Shown: piece by piece, positions 49,373 through 58,603 of the stretch
Layout of the letters: each line of letters begins with the position of its first letter
Position numbering within the stretch: position 1 is the first letter of the stretch
Source: CAZMGV01 sp964565925
Lineage (GTDB): Bacteria; JAGRBM01; JAHCIT01
Assembly (NCBI GenBank): GCA_964565925.1
Contig: CAZMGV010000005.1
Location: 124,001-188,000, forward strand
DNA: 64,000 nt
Reading direction: 5' to 3'
Notes under the pieces: generated by a model
What the model saw: only the letters and a program-made list of their open reading frames with translations
Databases searched by the model: none
What the model was told of the DNA's origin: nothing
Translations under genes and position numbers: made by a program

Positions 49373-51421
49373 TTATCCCAGGTCGAATTCGCTGAGCTTG
49401 CGCGAGAGCCCCTCGGCGAGCCGGTTCAGCTCCCCGGCCGTGGCGCGGAGCTCTTCGGCGGCGGCGCTCTGCTCCGACTGGGTGAGGCCGATCTTCTTGA
49501 GCGCCTGGTTGGCTGTTTCGGACAGTTCCGACTGGCGGCCGGCGAACTGCGAAAGCGACTCGAACGTCTTGCCGGTTTCGCCGAAGGTCGCGTTGATCTG
49601 CTGGAACCGGCCGGCGGTTTTCTGGACCGCCGTTTCGCGTTCGAGGAAGTCGGTCTTGGCCGCCTCGACGCGGGCGGCGGCGTCCTTGGTCGAATCGTTC
49701 ACCTGCTTGACGATCTGGTTGATCTCGTCGGCGCTGCGGGCCGCCAGATCGGCGAGCTTGCGGATTTCGTCCGCGACGACCGAAAACCCGCGTCCGTGCT
49801 CGCCGGCGCGGGCGGCTTCGATGGCTGCGTTGAGGCTCAGCATGTTCGTCTGGGCGGTGATCTCGCGGATCGTGTCGACGATGCTGACGATCTTGTCGCT
49901 GCGGCGGGTGAGGTCCTCGATGCGCGCGAACACGTCGCTCAACGTCATGCCGAGCGCGTGCAGTCCGGCGGCGCTCGAATCCAGGTCCTGCTGTCCGCCG
50001 CGGGCCTCGGTGGCGGCGCCCGTGAATCCGGTTTCCGCCTGGCGGGTGATGTCCTTTACCTCGGAGGAGCCGGCCGCGATGCCGGTCAGCAGGTCACCCG
50101 CCTGTTTTGACTCCTTGCTGACCTCGTTGCTCCAGCCGACAAACGTTTCGGCCGTGGCCGCCAGCTCTTCCGACGAAGTGGCGACGTTGCGGGCCAGTTC
50201 CTGCGACGACCGGATCGCCTCGCCCAGGTTCCGGGCCGCACGGGTGAACAGGATATCGAGGGCGCCCATGTCGTCGTCGGAGTAGGAGTTCTGAAGCCCG
50301 CCGAGCTTGCCCTCCGCCAGACGTCCGGCGAGCACCCGCAGGTTCTGGACCGGCGCGGCGATGTCGGTGACGAAGAGCCACGACACGATCACGAACGCCA
50401 GCATGGCGAGCGAAATGATCAGCACCTGTACCGGCCGGATCTGGTCGAAGGCGCCGCCGAACCGGCCCCGGTCGGCGATAAACACGGCCCGCCGTCCGTC
50501 TTTGAGCGGCCGGACCGCGACCGCTTCGTCGAAGGCCGGGTCCAGAATGTTGCCGGACACCAGGGTGGCGAGGATGACCGTCTGCAGTTTGGCGGGCAGG
50601 GCCTCCCAGGGGGCTTTGGGTTCGGGTTCGCCCCTGGGCGACAGGAGGATGACGCCGCCCAGCTTGTCGAGCCCCGCCCGGAAGAGGTCCGGCACCGGTT
50701 CGCCGTCCAGCCGTCTGGTTTCGGCGTCGATATCGGAGGCGGCGGCCAGGAGCGCGATGCGGCCCTGTTCGAGTCTCGCCTGATAGCCGACGAACGGGAA
50801 CAGTACGCTTCCGCAGATCCCGATGCCGACGATCACCGACAGGATGGTCTTGCCGCGCAGGGTGAAGGGCGCCACCTGCACCGCGCGGCTGTCGTCCAGA
50901 ATCGCCGTCAGGCGGCTGAAGATGGTCTGGAAGCTGCGCTTGTAGATCATGAAGCCCATGCCGTGGAAGGTGAAGAAGCTCCAGCCGATGGCGCCCAGAT
51001 ACAGGCCGATGGTGAACGCCCGGAACCCCGCGAACGCTTTCACCAGCACGAGCCCGACGGCGGACCCCAAGAGCCAGATGAGTGCCGAAACGCCGATGTA
51101 ACTCACACCGGTGGTGCGCGTGATATAGGTGGCTGCGTCGCCGACCTGCGGCAGGGCGGATTTTCCGGCTTCGTGAAGGTCGAGCAGCTCGGCCACCGGT
51201 TTGAAGACCCGGCAGAGCCGGAAGTAGTCGTGCACGGAAGCGCCGACGCACATGACGGCCAGGAGGGACAGGCCGGCGGCGATCTCTTCGGACGAGCAGG
51301 ACAGAATCTGCATCAGGATGATGATGGCGGCGGACGTGACGACCATGCCGGTCGCGGCCACTTTTATTACGCAGCCGCGCACGGCGTCCCGGATCATCTG
51401 GGTTGCATTGGTTTCTGCCAT
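49373..51421 (-). CDS. Methyl-accepting chemotaxis protein with multi-helix membrane module
   Basis: A 682-residue chemoreceptor. Unusually, about five membrane segments (roughly 20-42, 46-66, 100-125, 130-155, 190-215) precede a periplasmic domain (about 216-328) and a last membrane helix (330-352). HAMP and the signalling coiled coil follow, with the hairpin tip IREITAQTNMLSLNAAIEAARAGEHGRGFSVVADEIRKLAD. The extra N-terminal helices resemble the membrane halves of some adenylate cyclases and 7TM sensors. No che genes are adjacent. It is divergent from nothing; a CBS protein gene lies upstream on the same strand. Confidence 0.87.
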   Translation of the reverse strand: MAETNATQMIRDAVRGCVIKVAATGMVVTSAAIIILMQILSCSSEEIAAGLSLLAVMCVGASVHDYFRLCRVFKPVAELLDLHEAGKSALPQVGDAATYITRTTGVSYIGVSALIWLLGSAVGLVLVKAFAGFRAFTIGLYLGAIGWSFFTFHGMGFMIYKRSFQTIFSRLTAILDDSRAVQVAPFTLRGKTILSVIVGIGICGSVLFPFVGYQARLEQGRIALLAAASDIDAETRRLDGEPVPDLFRAGLDKLGGVILLSPRGEPEPKAPWEALPAKLQTVILATLVSGNILDPAFDEAVAVRPLKDGRRAVFIADRGRFGGAFDQIRPVQVLIISLAMLAFVIVSWLFVTDIAAPVQNLRVLAGRLAEGKLGGLQNSYSDDDMGALDILFTRAARNLGEAIRSSQELARNVATSSEELAATAETFVGWSNEVSKESKQAGDLLTGIAAGSSEVKDITRQAETGFTGAATEARGGQQDLDSSAAGLHALGMTLSDVFARIEDLTRRSDKIVSIVDTIREITAQTNMLSLNAAIEAARAGEHGRGFSVVADEIRKLADLAARSADEINQIVKQVNDSTKDAAARVEAAKTDFLERETAVQKTAGRFQQINATFGETGKTFESLSQFAGRQSELSETANQALKKIGLTQSEQSAAAEELRATAGELNRLAEGLSRKLSEFDLG

Positions 51422-51503
51422 GGGCTTTTCGGCCCGTAGAGTGGCACGGAGACGGTCAATTGGGAAAGCGCACGCGGGATTGAGGGCGGTTCTGACCGGA
51501 TAT

Positions 51504-51914
51504 TCAGTGTCCCAGCCGGGTCCGCAGCAGTTCCGAGAGGGCCCGCATGGCGTCCACGGTCGTGAAGATGCCGACCAGTTTTCCGTTCTGGGTGACGATC
51601 GCGCTGCCGTACTTGTTCTCGGCCATCTCGGCGGCGACCTGGTCGAGGGGCGAGTCGGCCTCGACCGTGAACGCCTGCTCGCGGGCCACGTCGTCGACGA
51701 TCAGCTTGTGGATGTCGAGGTCGCGCAGCGTTTCGACGAACTTCACGTCCCGGTCGGACAGGATCCCGACAAACTTGCCGCCCTTGAGCACCGGCAGGTG
51801 GCGGATCCGGTTTTCCCGCATGATCTCCTCGGCCTTCATGATCTTCTGGTCGTGGCCGATCGTGATGGGGCTGGCCGTCATGTATTTGTGGACGGGCGGT
51901 ATTCCTTTGCTCAT
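51504..51914 (-). CDS. CBS-domain pair protein
   Basis: The ATG at 51914 (AGGAG 11 nt upstream) gives 136 residues, the size of stand-alone CBS pairs. CBS1 is YMTASPITIGHDQKIMKAEEIMRENRIRHLPVLKGGKFVGILSDRDV and CBS2 is EQAFTVEADSPLDQVAAEMAENKYGSAIVTQNGKLVGIFTTVDAM. Such modules bind adenosine nucleotides or SAM and regulate partners. The longer frame to 52100 overlaps the divergent epimerase gene and is not used. Confidence 0.88.
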   Translation of the reverse strand: MSKGIPPVHKYMTASPITIGHDQKIMKAEEIMRENRIRHLPVLKGGKFVGILSDRDVKFVETLRDLDIHKLIVDDVAREQAFTVEADSPLDQVAAEMAENKYGSAIVTQNGKLVGIFTTVDAMRALSELLRTRLGH

Positions 51915-52086
51915 AAGTGGCCGGGCTCCTTGCTGTTTGAAGGGTAGGTGGTCCGAAAACCGGGCAGTATGACGATTCTCAGGCCAAATTCCCGTAATTA
52001 CCGGGAAAATCTGCCCTTCTGGCCATCCGTTTGCTCCGGGGGCCGGTTTCGGGGGATGATAGGGACGGTCTGGGGGAATTATACGT

Positions 52087-53016
52087 ATGAAAGTCGCCAT
52101 TACCGGCGGAACGGGATTTATCGGCCAGGCGGCCGCGAGAACCCTGCTCGATTCGGGTTACGACGTTCTCGTGCTTTCCCGTGATTCCGAAAGGGCGCGC
52201 CTCTCGTTCGGCGGTCTTGCCAGCGACAGCCGGATATCGTTCGGGAAATGGTCGTTGAGCGACAAACCCGAAAATCTGGCAAAAACTCTCGAAGGGTGCG
52301 ACGGGATCGTGCATCTGGCCGGCGAGAACATCGGCTCCGGCCGCTGGACGGCGGGCCGCAAGCAGAAGATCGTCGAAAGCCGCACGCTCGGAACCCGTGC
52401 GGTCGTGTCCGCCATCGAAAAGATGGAGAGCAAGCCGAAGGTGCTCGTGAGCGGTTCCGGTATCGGCTACTACGGCAACCGAGGCGATGAGATCGTCGAT
52501 GAAAGTTCCAGCCACGGCACCGACTTCCTGGCGAACCTCACGATCGAGTGGGAGCGGCTGGCCCGCGAGGCCGAGAAGTCCGGAGTCCGGGTCGTGATAA
52601 TCCGGACGGGAGTCGTCATCGGCAGGGACGGCGGCGCCCTCGAGAAAATGGTGCTTCCGTTCCGGATGTTCGCGGGCGGGCCGCTCGGTTCCGGGCGCCA
52701 GTGGTTTCCGTGGATCCATATGGCCGACATCGTCGGCCTGATCCGGTTCTCGCTCGAAAACACACAGGTGAAGGGGCCCGTCAACGGCTGCGCGCCGGAC
52801 GCGGTCCGGCTGAAAGAGTTCTGCGACGTGCTGGGCCGGGTGCTGGGCCGTCCGTCCTGGCTGCCGGTACCGGGGATCGTCCTGAAGGCCGCGCTCGGCG
52901 AGCAGGCCGTGATTGTGCTGGGCGGGCAGCACGCCGTCCCCAAAGCCGCCCGCGCCTTCGGGTACCACTTCCGTTATGCCGAAGTGGAACCTGCGCTTCG
53001 CGAGGTATTGGGCTAG
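52087..53016 (+). CDS. TIGR01777-family NAD-dependent epimerase/reductase (YfcH-like)
   Basis: A 309-residue extended SDR of the SDR39U1 class. N-terminal TGGTGFIG (residues 6-13); GIVHLAGENIGSGRWTAGRKQKIVESRTLGTRAVVSAI and VSGSGIGYYGNRGDEIVDE are diagnostic. The C-terminal domain has INGCAPDAVRLKEFCDVLGRVLGRPSWLPVP-type sequence. The physiological reaction is unknown. A DUF2804-like gene follows after 24 bp, probably in one transcript. Confidence 0.9.
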   Translation: MKVAITGGTGFIGQAAARTLLDSGYDVLVLSRDSERARLSFGGLASDSRISFGKWSLSDKPENLAKTLEGCDGIVHLAGENIGSGRWTAGRKQKIVESRTLGTRAVVSAIEKMESKPKVLVSGSGIGYYGNRGDEIVDESSSHGTDFLANLTIEWERLAREAEKSGVRVVIIRTGVVIGRDGGALEKMVLPFRMFAGGPLGSGRQWFPWIHMADIVGLIRFSLENTQVKGPVNGCAPDAVRLKEFCDVLGRVLGRPSWLPVPGIVLKAALGEQAVIVLGGQHAVPKAARAFGYHFRYAEVEPALREVLG

Positions 53017-53040
53017 GGTGAGCGGCGAAGGGGAACCCCT

Positions 53041-54141
53041 ATGCCCGATGCAAGCGGCCCGGCACCGTCCTTCTTTGCCCCTCCGGTCAACCGAGGAACG
53101 GCCCGCGTCGTTCCCGAAGACGCTCCGCTCCGGATCGTTGACGACGGACTGATCCGTCTGGGTCTGTTCAAGAACCCCGTGCGGCAGATGAATCTGACCG
53201 ACTCGCGGCTTTTGAAAGGTTTCGGAGAAAGCTGGCCGAGCCCGCCGCTGCTGGTCGAATGGGTCGGCGCCGGTATGGCGCATCCGGACTGGTATATGGG
53301 CCTGATCGTCGTGGATGCCCGGGTCGGCTCCCTGGCAGTCGTCTACGGATACAACCGCCGGACCAGAGACTACTTCTCCCACGACCGGGTGGGGCTCAGG
53401 CGTCAGGTAAAAGTGGCTGGTTCCACCTGGAACGACACGACCCGTTTCGAGGGGCGCGGCTTCCGGATCGAAATCATCCACCGGCTGGAGCATGGTTTCC
53501 ACGAGGTGAACCTCGATATCGCCAAAGCCGGCAAGAAGCCGGCGGTGAAGGGCAGGGTCGTCTGGAGCGAACCCCTCGGCAAAACGCAGCCGCTGGTGCT
53601 GATGTCGCCGCTGGAAAACAACGGGTTCATTTACAACCACAAGGCGCAGATGCCGATCGAAGGCACACTGCGGATCGGCGGCGAAGAAGTCGAGTTCAGC
53701 TCGCGTCGCGACGTGGCCAACATGGACGATCTGAAAATCCATCCGGCAAGCCGCAAGCTCGCCTACCGCTGGTTCAACTTCGGCGGGTTCGACCCGAAAG
53801 GCCGGCTGGTGGGAGCCGATCTCGCCCATACCCCCCAGAAGCCCGACCCGTACTGGGAGGAAAACTGCATCTGGTCCGGCGACAAGCTGTCCATGTGCGG
53901 GACGGTCCGGTTCGAGATGGACCGAAATGACCTGATGAAACCCTGGCGGGCGGTGGACGACGAGGGCCGCGTCGACATCACGTTCTATCCCGAAGGCGGC
54001 AAGGCGGTGAAACTCGGCCCGCTCGGCAGCTACCACCAGAAGTGCGGCCGGTTCCGGGGCAAGCTCGTCGATGCGTCGGGCGAAAAACACGAAATCCGCG
54101 ACTACTACGGCTGCGCGGAAGCCGCGAATATCCTGACTTAA
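53041..54141 (+). CDS. DUF2804-like protein
   Basis: A 366-residue cytoplasmic protein of all-beta appearance with repeated pairs such as WYMGLIVVDARVGSLAVVYGYNRRTRDYF and FNFGGFDPKGRLVGADLAHTPQ. The pattern of EWxxxGMxHPDWY, then WxxPLGKTQPLVLMSPLENNGFIYNHK, fits DUF2804, a family sometimes linked to lipid/carotenoid enzymes. It is convergent with the MaoC gene with a 4-bp overlap. Function unknown. Confidence 0.7.
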   Translation: MPDASGPAPSFFAPPVNRGTARVVPEDAPLRIVDDGLIRLGLFKNPVRQMNLTDSRLLKGFGESWPSPPLLVEWVGAGMAHPDWYMGLIVVDARVGSLAVVYGYNRRTRDYFSHDRVGLRRQVKVAGSTWNDTTRFEGRGFRIEIIHRLEHGFHEVNLDIAKAGKKPAVKGRVVWSEPLGKTQPLVLMSPLENNGFIYNHKAQMPIEGTLRIGGEEVEFSSRRDVANMDDLKIHPASRKLAYRWFNFGGFDPKGRLVGADLAHTPQKPDPYWEENCIWSGDKLSMCGTVRFEMDRNDLMKPWRAVDDEGRVDITFYPEGGKAVKLGPLGSYHQKCGRFRGKLVDASGEKHEIRDYYGCAEAANILT

Positions 54142-55007
54142 GGCGTTTTGGCGACAACGAATCCGTTGCGGACAGCATCTTCGCCCTTGCCATTGAGGGT
54201 GCGGAAACGGATTAGTGTCCTTCCGCCGGCGACGGTCTGCTTTTCAATCAGTACGCGAATCTCGGAGGGTAGAGGGACTATCGCCCGGAACTCTCCGCCG
54301 AGCCTTTGGACCCTTGAAGGGTCACTGCCGCAGAACCGGTTTATGACTGTGCTGATGCTCATGGCCAGTGTGGCGGTGCCGTGCAGGATGAGTCCCGGCA
54401 GGCCCGCCCTCCGGGCAAAAGCCAGATCGGTGTGGACCGGGTTCCAGATACGCGAACATTCCGTATAGACGTGAGCGCTGTTTTCCGGAATCGGGATAGC
54501 GACCTGAACATTCGGGGATTGCCCGGCTTCGGGGAAGTCGAGCGGTGGCTGAGCTCCGTCCTGGCGGTCCGGTCCCGTCACGTTGACGCCGCGGAACAGG
54601 GTGCCGTACCAGGTGGTGCAGACCGGGGCGCCTGCCGCATCGACGGTCTCGAATCGTAGCTGATCGTAGGCTCCGGCCAGTGTCGCCCGGCAGGCCGAGC
54701 GGACCACGGTCGTCCGGAGCGTGTCTCCGGCACGGATCTGGCGGTGCAGGACGATGTCCTGCGAGGCATGAACGCCGCGCATGGCTTCTTCCGCTGTCAA
54801 CGACGTCAGCCGGGCGCGGGCGGCCAGAAGGATCGGCCACTCGAAGCAGACGGGAAACATGGGATGGGCCGCGATTTCCCGCGTCGTATCGAAATAGGCC
54901 GGATTGGAATCGGAGATTCCGGCCGCGTACGCCATCAGCCAACGGCTGTCGATCCGGGTTTCGACCGGCCCGAAACTCTGTCCGACTGATTCCGTATTAA
55001 TCGGCAT
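54138..55007 (-). CDS. MaoC-like (double hot dog) enoyl-CoA hydratase/dehydratase
   Basis: A 289-residue cytoplasmic hydratase of the MaoC/hydratase-2 class, acting on acyl-CoA or acyl-ACP thioesters. The C-terminal hot dog carries the catalytic motif as NPVHTDLAFARRAGLPGLILHGTATLAMS (Asp/His pair). The N-terminal hot dog is degenerate (MAYAAGISDSNPAYFDTTREIAAHPMFPVCFEWPIL), as in the eukaryote-like two-domain forms. Substrate chain length not predictable. It is divergent from the alpha/beta hydrolase. Confidence 0.87.
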   Translation of the reverse strand: MPINTESVGQSFGPVETRIDSRWLMAYAAGISDSNPAYFDTTREIAAHPMFPVCFEWPILLAARARLTSLTAEEAMRGVHASQDIVLHRQIRAGDTLRTTVVRSACRATLAGAYDQLRFETVDAAGAPVCTTWYGTLFRGVNVTGPDRQDGAQPPLDFPEAGQSPNVQVAIPIPENSAHVYTECSRIWNPVHTDLAFARRAGLPGLILHGTATLAMSISTVINRFCGSDPSRVQRLGGEFRAIVPLPSEIRVLIEKQTVAGGRTLIRFRTLNGKGEDAVRNGFVVAKTP

Positions 55008-55104
55008 GGTGCAACCGATACCCGTACCACGCGAAGGTAGACAATTTTTCCGCTGACTTCCCCGTCACAATCGCCAGAAGGTGTGCTAAATAGCCGTCAC
55101 CCAC

Positions 55105-56274
55105 ATGGCAGCCACGAAGTCTTCGACCACATCCTCCAAGACCAGTTCCGCGCAGTCCGCAACGCCTCGCAAGCGGCAGAACCCCCTGAGCCGCAGAGCC
55201 GTCCATACGGCCGCCGCCATACCGGGCTTCGGTCACGCACTCAGCCGGAAACTGATCGGCGCCCGCCACCGGGCGGACGAGCGGCATATCGAGCTGGCAT
55301 CGGACGGGCACCCCGTCGCGCTGCACCGGATCCGGCCGATCGGAACACCGGGTGGCGAACCGGTCGGCCGTCCGGTGATTCTCTGCCACGGGATCGCCTG
55401 CAACCGGTATTTCTTCGACCATCACCCGGAGCGGTCGTTCGCCCGGGCGCTGGCGAAACAGGGCCGCGACGTCTGGATTCTGGAGATGCGCGGACACGGT
55501 CATTCGCGCCGCAAGAACCGCCTCAAGGCGGCGCTCACGCAGCCCTGGCATTTCGATGACTATGTTTTCGGCGACCTGCCGACCGCCTTCCGGATGGTGC
55601 AGGAGAAAACCGGCGCCGACCGGGTCGACTGGATCGGCCACTCCATGGGTGGCATGGTCATTTACGCCTACCTCATGACCCATCCGGGCGAAGATGTAGG
55701 CACGGTCGTGGCGCTCGGGTCGCCCACCTTCATCGACAACCGGTTCTGGTTCTGGAAGCTGGCCGCCGCCGTGCAGCCACTCGTGCAGTTCATCCCGCAC
55801 TATCCGGTGCAGATGCTCGCCTGGGCGGCGGCGCCGTTCGTGCTGGCACTGCATCCGCTGATCCCGAATCTCTTTTATTCGCCCGGCAACATGAGGGCCC
55901 GCGACGCCGCGCGGCTTTTTCAGAACGTCCTCTCGGATGTCTCGGGCGAGGAGTTCCGGGTCGGGTCTACCTTCGTCCGGAAAAAAGGGTTCCGGTCGGC
56001 CACCGGGAAGGTCGACTATGCCTCCCGGTTCGACCGCGTGAAGCGGCCGCTTCTGGTCGTCTCGGGCGAGATCGATATTCTTGCGCCGCCCCGCGACGTG
56101 TTCGCCGCCTATGAGCGAGCCGGAACGGCGGACAAGAAGTACGTGAACTTCGGCCGCCGGGACGGTTACGGCGCCGACTACGGGCACGCCGATCTGGTGC
56201 TGGGCAAGGACGCACTGGGGGAAGTCCTGCCCGTTGTCGCCGAGTGGCTGAAATCACACGACCCTAAATCTTAA
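55105..56274 (+). CDS. Alpha/beta hydrolase (lipase/acyl-esterase like)
   Basis: A 389-residue protein. The Ser/Thr/Lys-rich N-terminal 45 residues look disordered. The hydrolase fold follows with the nucleophile elbow GHSMGG (about residue 179), an Asp in SGEIDILAPP and His in YGHADLVLG. LCHGIACNRYFFDHHPERSFARALAKQGRDVWILEMRGHGHS gives the oxyanion-hole region. It resembles lipid-active hydrolases that occur beside SDR and epimerase genes. There is no signal peptide. Confidence 0.85.
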   Translation: MAATKSSTTSSKTSSAQSATPRKRQNPLSRRAVHTAAAIPGFGHALSRKLIGARHRADERHIELASDGHPVALHRIRPIGTPGGEPVGRPVILCHGIACNRYFFDHHPERSFARALAKQGRDVWILEMRGHGHSRRKNRLKAALTQPWHFDDYVFGDLPTAFRMVQEKTGADRVDWIGHSMGGMVIYAYLMTHPGEDVGTVVALGSPTFIDNRFWFWKLAAAVQPLVQFIPHYPVQMLAWAAAPFVLALHPLIPNLFYSPGNMRARDAARLFQNVLSDVSGEEFRVGSTFVRKKGFRSATGKVDYASRFDRVKRPLLVVSGEIDILAPPRDVFAAYERAGTADKKYVNFGRRDGYGADYGHADLVLGKDALGEVLPVVAEWLKSHDPKS

Positions 56275-56372
56275 AAAGGTTTCATCCGCTTCGTAAACAA
56301 CCATTAATTCGGGTGTATTAGGGTTGAGGCCGAGTCGGGCTGTTCACTACACTCCGCTCATTCAAGATCCTG

Positions 56373-57404
56373 ATGAAGCGAACCAGACTTCTACTTTTCT
56401 GCGTGAATCTGACGGGCGTTCTGGCCCTGGCGACGGCGGCTTATGCCGGCGGCGGCGCTGATTCGGCCGAGAGCGCGCCGGTGGTGCAAGGCGAAGCGAA
56501 CGCCGACATGGCCGGTGTGGTCGAGTTCCGGTACGCCCCGCCCGACGGCACGCAGATACAGGAATCCATAAGCCGGATCGTCGGTAGCGACTATGGCAAG
56601 CGCGGCACCCGCATCGACGTCTTTACCGCCAGCAATACCCAGAAGATCGTCTCCAAACCGAACGGAAACTACGAAGTCCGGATGACGATCGATTCGATCC
56701 GGTCCCTGCACAACGGCAAACCGATGAACAACCCGGTTGTCGACGCGATGAAGGACGCCAAGCTGGTCTATTTCGTCGAACCACCGGGCCGGGCGACCCG
56801 GATTGAGGGGATGAACAAGATCGCCGATGTGCTCCGCGCTCACTTCCCGAAAAAGAAGATGACGCCTGAGATCGAGAAGACCCTCGCTGGCGCCGACATG
56901 GAAGAGAAGGAACTGGCCGACTGGAACGCCCGCTACGCCGCCTGGAACCACCAGTATTTCCTGCCCGGAAAATCCTATTACGGGATCGGCACCTACACCC
57001 TGGAGCCGGGCCTTTACATCCGCTACGGGATCACAGCCAAAGTCGTGGGCGGGGTCAGCTGCTACGAAGGGGACTCGCGGAAAAACTGCGCAAAGATCCG
57101 GTTCGATTACAGCTCGAACGACGATCTGATAGAGAAAGGCCGTATGGCGTCCATCCGCGAAGCGGCCGAGTTCCTGAAAAAGGGCGACGTGCTTGGCGGG
57201 ACTCTTGAAGGCCACCTGGACCGCGTCGTCGATCCGAAGACCCTCCTGATCTATTCCGAGAAGCAGAAGAAGACGATTCTGTTCCCGCTTTCGGTCAACG
57301 AGGGCGAGGAGATCCGGGTCCGCCGCATCGAGCAGACCGAGTTCAGCTACCGCTACGACAGTATGCCACCGGGTGTCCCCCGGGTGGCCTCCAGTCCCAA
57401 TTGA
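56373..57404 (+). CDS. Exported hypothetical protein
   Basis: A 343-residue product with a signal peptide MKRTRLLLFCVNLTGVLALA to AYA before GGGADS. The mature part is mixed alpha/beta with YEVRMTIDSIRSLHNGK, KEEKELADWNARYAAWNHQYFLPGKSYYG-type sequence and one Cys pair (SCYEGDSRKNC). Patterns such as FEYRAPPDGTQIQESI and KVVGGVSCY recall periplasmic DUF-type proteins with a DUF6263-like layout, but I cannot name it. Confidence 0.6.
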   Translation: MKRTRLLLFCVNLTGVLALATAAYAGGGADSAESAPVVQGEANADMAGVVEFRYAPPDGTQIQESISRIVGSDYGKRGTRIDVFTASNTQKIVSKPNGNYEVRMTIDSIRSLHNGKPMNNPVVDAMKDAKLVYFVEPPGRATRIEGMNKIADVLRAHFPKKKMTPEIEKTLAGADMEEKELADWNARYAAWNHQYFLPGKSYYGIGTYTLEPGLYIRYGITAKVVGGVSCYEGDSRKNCAKIRFDYSSNDDLIEKGRMASIREAAEFLKKGDVLGGTLEGHLDRVVDPKTLLIYSEKQKKTILFPLSVNEGEEIRVRRIEQTEFSYRYDSMPPGVPRVASSPN

Positions 57405-57505
57405 AACCGTGCCTCTTGCATCCCCTGCCTCCGGTCGGTCATTAGGGACCGCCGAAAGGGACTTCTGTCTGAAGCCCCGGAGGGTTCCCGCCAGGGAAAA
57501 CGTCC

Positions 57506-58594
57506 ATGACCGAGCCAAAGCCAGAAAACCGCCCCAAATCCGCCTCAACTCCCAAGGCTGCGTCTGCCGCAAGGAAGACGGCCAGGGCGGCTGCAAGACC
57601 GTCCGGAAAGCCGCCTGCCAAGAAGGCAGGCCGCAAGCACAACGTGCTGGTGACGGCGGCGACCTCCACGCTCGGCCGCCAGCTGGTTGAAAAGCTGCTG
57701 CACGACCCCAATGTGGACAAGGTCTGGGCGTTTTCGCGCCGCGAACGGCCGTACTATTTCAGTGACCTGCCGGCCGACCGGTTTGTATTCCAGCGCGTGG
57801 CGCTGCTGAACGTCCGGCGTCTCCAGGAGATCTGCACGTCGCCGGAGTTCCAGGCGGCCAATATCGACACGATCGTCCACCTCGGTTTCCAGGTGGGGTA
57901 TTCGGGCGACCTCGACACGGTCCGCGACTACAACATCAAAGGTACCCAGAATCTGGTGAACCTTGCGCTGGAGCAGCCGTCGGTGAAGAAGTTCATCTTC
58001 CTCTCGTCGGCCAAGGTGCTGCGTCTGCCCGAGAGCGAGCCCGCCGTCCTTTCCGAGACGAGCGAGATGGATTTGAATATCCAGGACGAGCCGTACGTGA
58101 AGGACTTGATCGAGGCGGATATCCTCTGCCAGCACGAGCTGTCGCGCAAGAAGCTCCAGATGCTCATCCTGCGCCCGTCGTACGTGATCGGCCGCAACGT
58201 CCACAGCTTCTTCAGCTACTACTTCGATTCGCCGGTGCTGCTGAAGGCTGCCGGCTACAACCCGATGATCAATCTGGTCCACTCGAACGACGTGATCCGG
58301 GCGCTCCGCATGGCTCTGAACTCGGACGCCACCGGGATACTGAATATCGTCGGCCGGGAAACCCTTCATCTGAAGGATTTTCTCAAGCTGACCGGCCTGC
58401 CGTCGATGTCGGTTCCGAGGGCGGTGCTGGAGCCGGCGTGGCAGTCGGTCCGGCGCCTCAGGTTCAACCGGCATCCGTTCCCGTTCCGCGCCGTGCGGCC
58501 GCTCACCCGGCACATGTTGCTGTCGGGAACCCGGGCGAAAGAGGCGATCGGTTACGAGCCGGAGCATCACGTCAAGTTCGACGCGCGCTCGTAA
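57506..58594 (+). CDS. NAD-dependent epimerase/dehydratase (extended SDR) with basic tail
   Basis: A 362-residue product. The first 45 residues are Lys/Ala/Pro rich (KSASTPKAASAARKTARAAA) and resemble histone H1. The SDR begins HNVLVTAATSTLGRQLVEKLL, an atypical TAATSTLG instead of TGGxGxxG. It continues with IDTIVHLGFQVGYSGDLDTVRDYNIKGTQNLVNLAL and IFLSSAKVLR. The usual YxxxK is replaced by Y-V-K-D-L-I-E (YVKDLIEADILC). A catalytic role is therefore uncertain. Sequence is similar to cell-envelope SDRs. Confidence 0.8.
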   Translation: MTEPKPENRPKSASTPKAASAARKTARAAARPSGKPPAKKAGRKHNVLVTAATSTLGRQLVEKLLHDPNVDKVWAFSRRERPYYFSDLPADRFVFQRVALLNVRRLQEICTSPEFQAANIDTIVHLGFQVGYSGDLDTVRDYNIKGTQNLVNLALEQPSVKKFIFLSSAKVLRLPESEPAVLSETSEMDLNIQDEPYVKDLIEADILCQHELSRKKLQMLILRPSYVIGRNVHSFFSYYFDSPVLLKAAGYNPMINLVHSNDVIRALRMALNSDATGILNIVGRETLHLKDFLKLTGLPSMSVPRAVLEPAWQSVRRLRFNRHPFPFRAVRPLTRHMLLSGTRAKEAIGYEPEHHVKFDARS

Positions 58595-58603
58595 AGGACA
58601 TTC

